Source of the DNA: CAZQAA01 sp964591255 | Lineage (GTDB): Bacteria > Desulfobacterota > DSM-4660 > Desulfatiglandales > Desulfatiglandaceae | Assembly (NCBI GenBank): GCA_964591255.1 | Contig: CAZQAA010000153.1 | Coordinates: 1-5,932, forward strand | Direction: 5' to 3' | DNA: 5,932 nucleotides | Shown here: piece by piece, positions 4,567 through 5,932 of the stretch | Layout of the letters: each line of letters begins with the position of its first letter | How positions within the stretch are numbered: position 1 is the first letter of the stretch | Made by a program: the position numbers and the translations under genes | The notes under the pieces: model-generated | Told to the model about the DNA's origin: nothing | The model's database searches: none | The model's input: the letters and a program-made list of their open reading frames with translations, nothing else

Positions 4567-5932
4567 ATGCAAGATTTCAAGGTATTATTTGTTGACGATG
4601 AATGGGAGGTCCTTTCAACCGTGCAGGAATATCTTTCCATGCGTGGATATGCCGTGACAGTTATAGATAACAGTTTAAAGGCATTAGAATTGATAAAGGA
4701 GGAAGAGTTCGGAATAGTCTTTACCGATCTTCGAATGCCTGGGTTAAGCGGGCTGGAACTCCTTACAGCCATTAAACAACACAGGCCGGGATGTGATGTG
4801 ATAATTGTTACTGGATACGGATCGGTGGAATCCGCTGTAGAAGCCCTGAAGTTAGGAAGTTATGATTATATACAGAAACCCATAAAGCTGGAACGGGTAA
4901 AGATATTGATTGACAGAATTGTAGAAAAAAAGAAGCTTCAAGAAGAGAATATGTTGCTCAGGACCAAGTTGAAGCAGGGACAAAGATTTGATGGATTAGT
5001 AGGCGTGAGCCCGAAGATGCAAGAGATTTATGAAATGATTGACAGGATCAAAATGAGCAGCCCCACTATCTTGATACAAGGTGAAAGCGGGACAGGAAAA
5101 GAAGTATTGGCCAAAGTTATACACCAGAACAGTGACCGGAAAAATAATCCTTTTGTGCCAGTCAATTGTGGGGCAATAGTGGAGGGATTATTAGAGAGCG
5201 AACTCTTCGGGCACATAAAGGGCTCTTTTACCGGGGCGAGCCAGGACAAAATAGGTCTGTTTGAAGCAGCACGGGGCGGAACCCTATTTTTGGATGAGAT
5301 TTCCAGGAGTTCACCTTCTCTTCAGGTGAAACTCCTCCGTGTCTTACAGGAAAAAAAAATAAGGCCAGTAGGCAGCTCACAAGAAACAGATGTGGATGTC
5401 AGGGTAATTGCCGCCACAAACAGGGATCCGGAAGAAGCTGTAACAAAAGGGATAATGAGAAAGGATCTGTTTTATCGGTTGAATGTAGTTTCTATAAAAC
5501 TTCCTCCACTACGAGAAAGAAAAGAGGATATACCTCTTTTGGCAAATCATTTTATTGACAAATTCAACATGACAAGCAACAAGAAAGTCTCAGGAATATC
5601 TCGTGATGCAATGGACATGTTATTAAGTTATGACTGGCCCGGAAATGTGAGACAGCTTGAAAATGTGATAGAAAGGGCCTTTGCCCTTGGAATGGACGGG
5701 ACAATAAAACGTTCTGATCTCCCCATTGAAATACGGGGTCACAGACTCTTCTCAAAGACAGCCACATCCACCTACTCTCTTAAGGAGAATGAGATTATAC
5801 TTATAAAAAAGGCCTTGGAAAAAACCGGTGGAAACAAGGCCGCCTCTGCCAAGTTGCTTGGAATAAACACGGCCACCCTTTACAGAAAAATAAAGAGATA
5901 TGGAATTGAAGACAATTTATTGCAAAATGCAA
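4567..5932 (+). CDS. NtrC-family sigma-54-dependent response regulator (3' end cut by window)
   Basis: 455 codons are present and no stop is reached, but the three expected domains are all there, so only a short tail is missing. Receiver (1-120): acidic pocket D10-D11, phosphoacceptor D54, T82 and K104. A short helical linker at 120-138 leads to the AAA+ domain (142-375): Walker A GESGTGKE (172-179), the sigma-54 contact loop GSFTGA (219-224, S replacing the usual first A), Walker B LFLDE (240-244), arginines R298 and R304, and sensor II WPGNVRQLEN (357-366). A Fis-type helix-turn-helix spans about 405-447. The product is a phosphorylation-controlled activator of sigma-54 promoters. ATG 4567 is preferred: AGGA lies nine bases upstream and the receiver begins where expected. 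ATG 4546 is in frame and would add seven residues, with a GGTGG only four bases before it. No histidine kinase is in the window, and it is divergent from hpnM, so its targets are unknown. Confidence 0.93.
   Translation, partial: MQDFKVLFVDDEWEVLSTVQEYLSMRGYAVTVIDNSLKALELIKEEEFGIVFTDLRMPGLSGLELLTAIKQHRPGCDVIIVTGYGSVESAVEALKLGSYDYIQKPIKLERVKILIDRIVEKKKLQEENMLLRTKLKQGQRFDGLVGVSPKMQEIYEMIDRIKMSSPTILIQGESGTGKEVLAKVIHQNSDRKNNPFVPVNCGAIVEGLLESELFGHIKGSFTGASQDKIGLFEAARGGTLFLDEISRSSPSLQVKLLRVLQEKKIRPVGSSQETDVDVRVIAATNRDPEEAVTKGIMRKDLFYRLNVVSIKLPPLRERKEDIPLLANHFIDKFNMTSNKKVSGISRDAMDMLLSYDWPGNVRQLENVIERAFALGMDGTIKRSDLPIEIRGHRLFSKTATSTYSLKENEIILIKKALEKTGGNKAASAKLLGINTATLYRKIKRYGIEDNLLQNA

Overview
The window carries parts of a hopanoid (bacterial triterpenoid lipid) gene neighbourhood, followed by a two-component regulator gene cut by the right edge. 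Two genes are recognisable members of named hopanoid families: hpnB (glycosyltransferase) and hpnG (nucleoside-phosphorylase-like enzyme acting on adenosylhopane). A third, an MlaC/Ttg2-like periplasmic protein, is best read as hpnM. Between hpnG and hpnM sits a two-domain membrane enzyme, a divergent nucleotidyltransferase-like domain fused to a CDP-alcohol phosphotransferase, whose substrate cannot be read from the sequence.

The organism is a Gram-negative bacterium of moderately low GC. Evidence is the outer-membrane lipid-transfer (MlaC-type) protein, the hopanoid genes and an NtrC-family sigma-54 activator. Deltaproteobacteria in the broad sense, Nitrospirota or anammox-type Planctomycetes would all fit. 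Nothing in the window decides between them.

Layout: hpnB (+, 112-1245) overlaps the 3' end of hpnG (-, 1224-1949) by 22 bp. A roughly 285-bp divergent spacer (1950-2234) follows and is unusually rich in inverted repeats. The fusion enzyme (+, 2235-3434) converges on hpnM (-, 3454-4074) with 19 bp between stop codons. A 492-bp spacer (4075-4566) holds candidate divergent promoters and a perfect palindrome. The response regulator (+, from 4567) is open at the window end, with its DNA-binding helix-turn-helix complete. The five genes alternate strand (+ - + - +), so this is not one operon; each gene needs its own promoter or read-through from outside.

Working model (inference): HpnG removes adenine from adenosylhopane to give ribosyl- or phosphoribosyl-hopane. 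HpnB and the CDP-alcohol phosphotransferase could modify or decorate the hopanoid or another membrane lipid, and HpnM could carry hopanoids across the periplasm. The regulator may be unrelated or may control neighbouring genes. No squalene-hopene cyclase, hpnH or hpnN is present in the window. The most interesting points are the uncharacterised fusion enzyme embedded among hopanoid genes and the structured hpnG/fusion-gene spacer.
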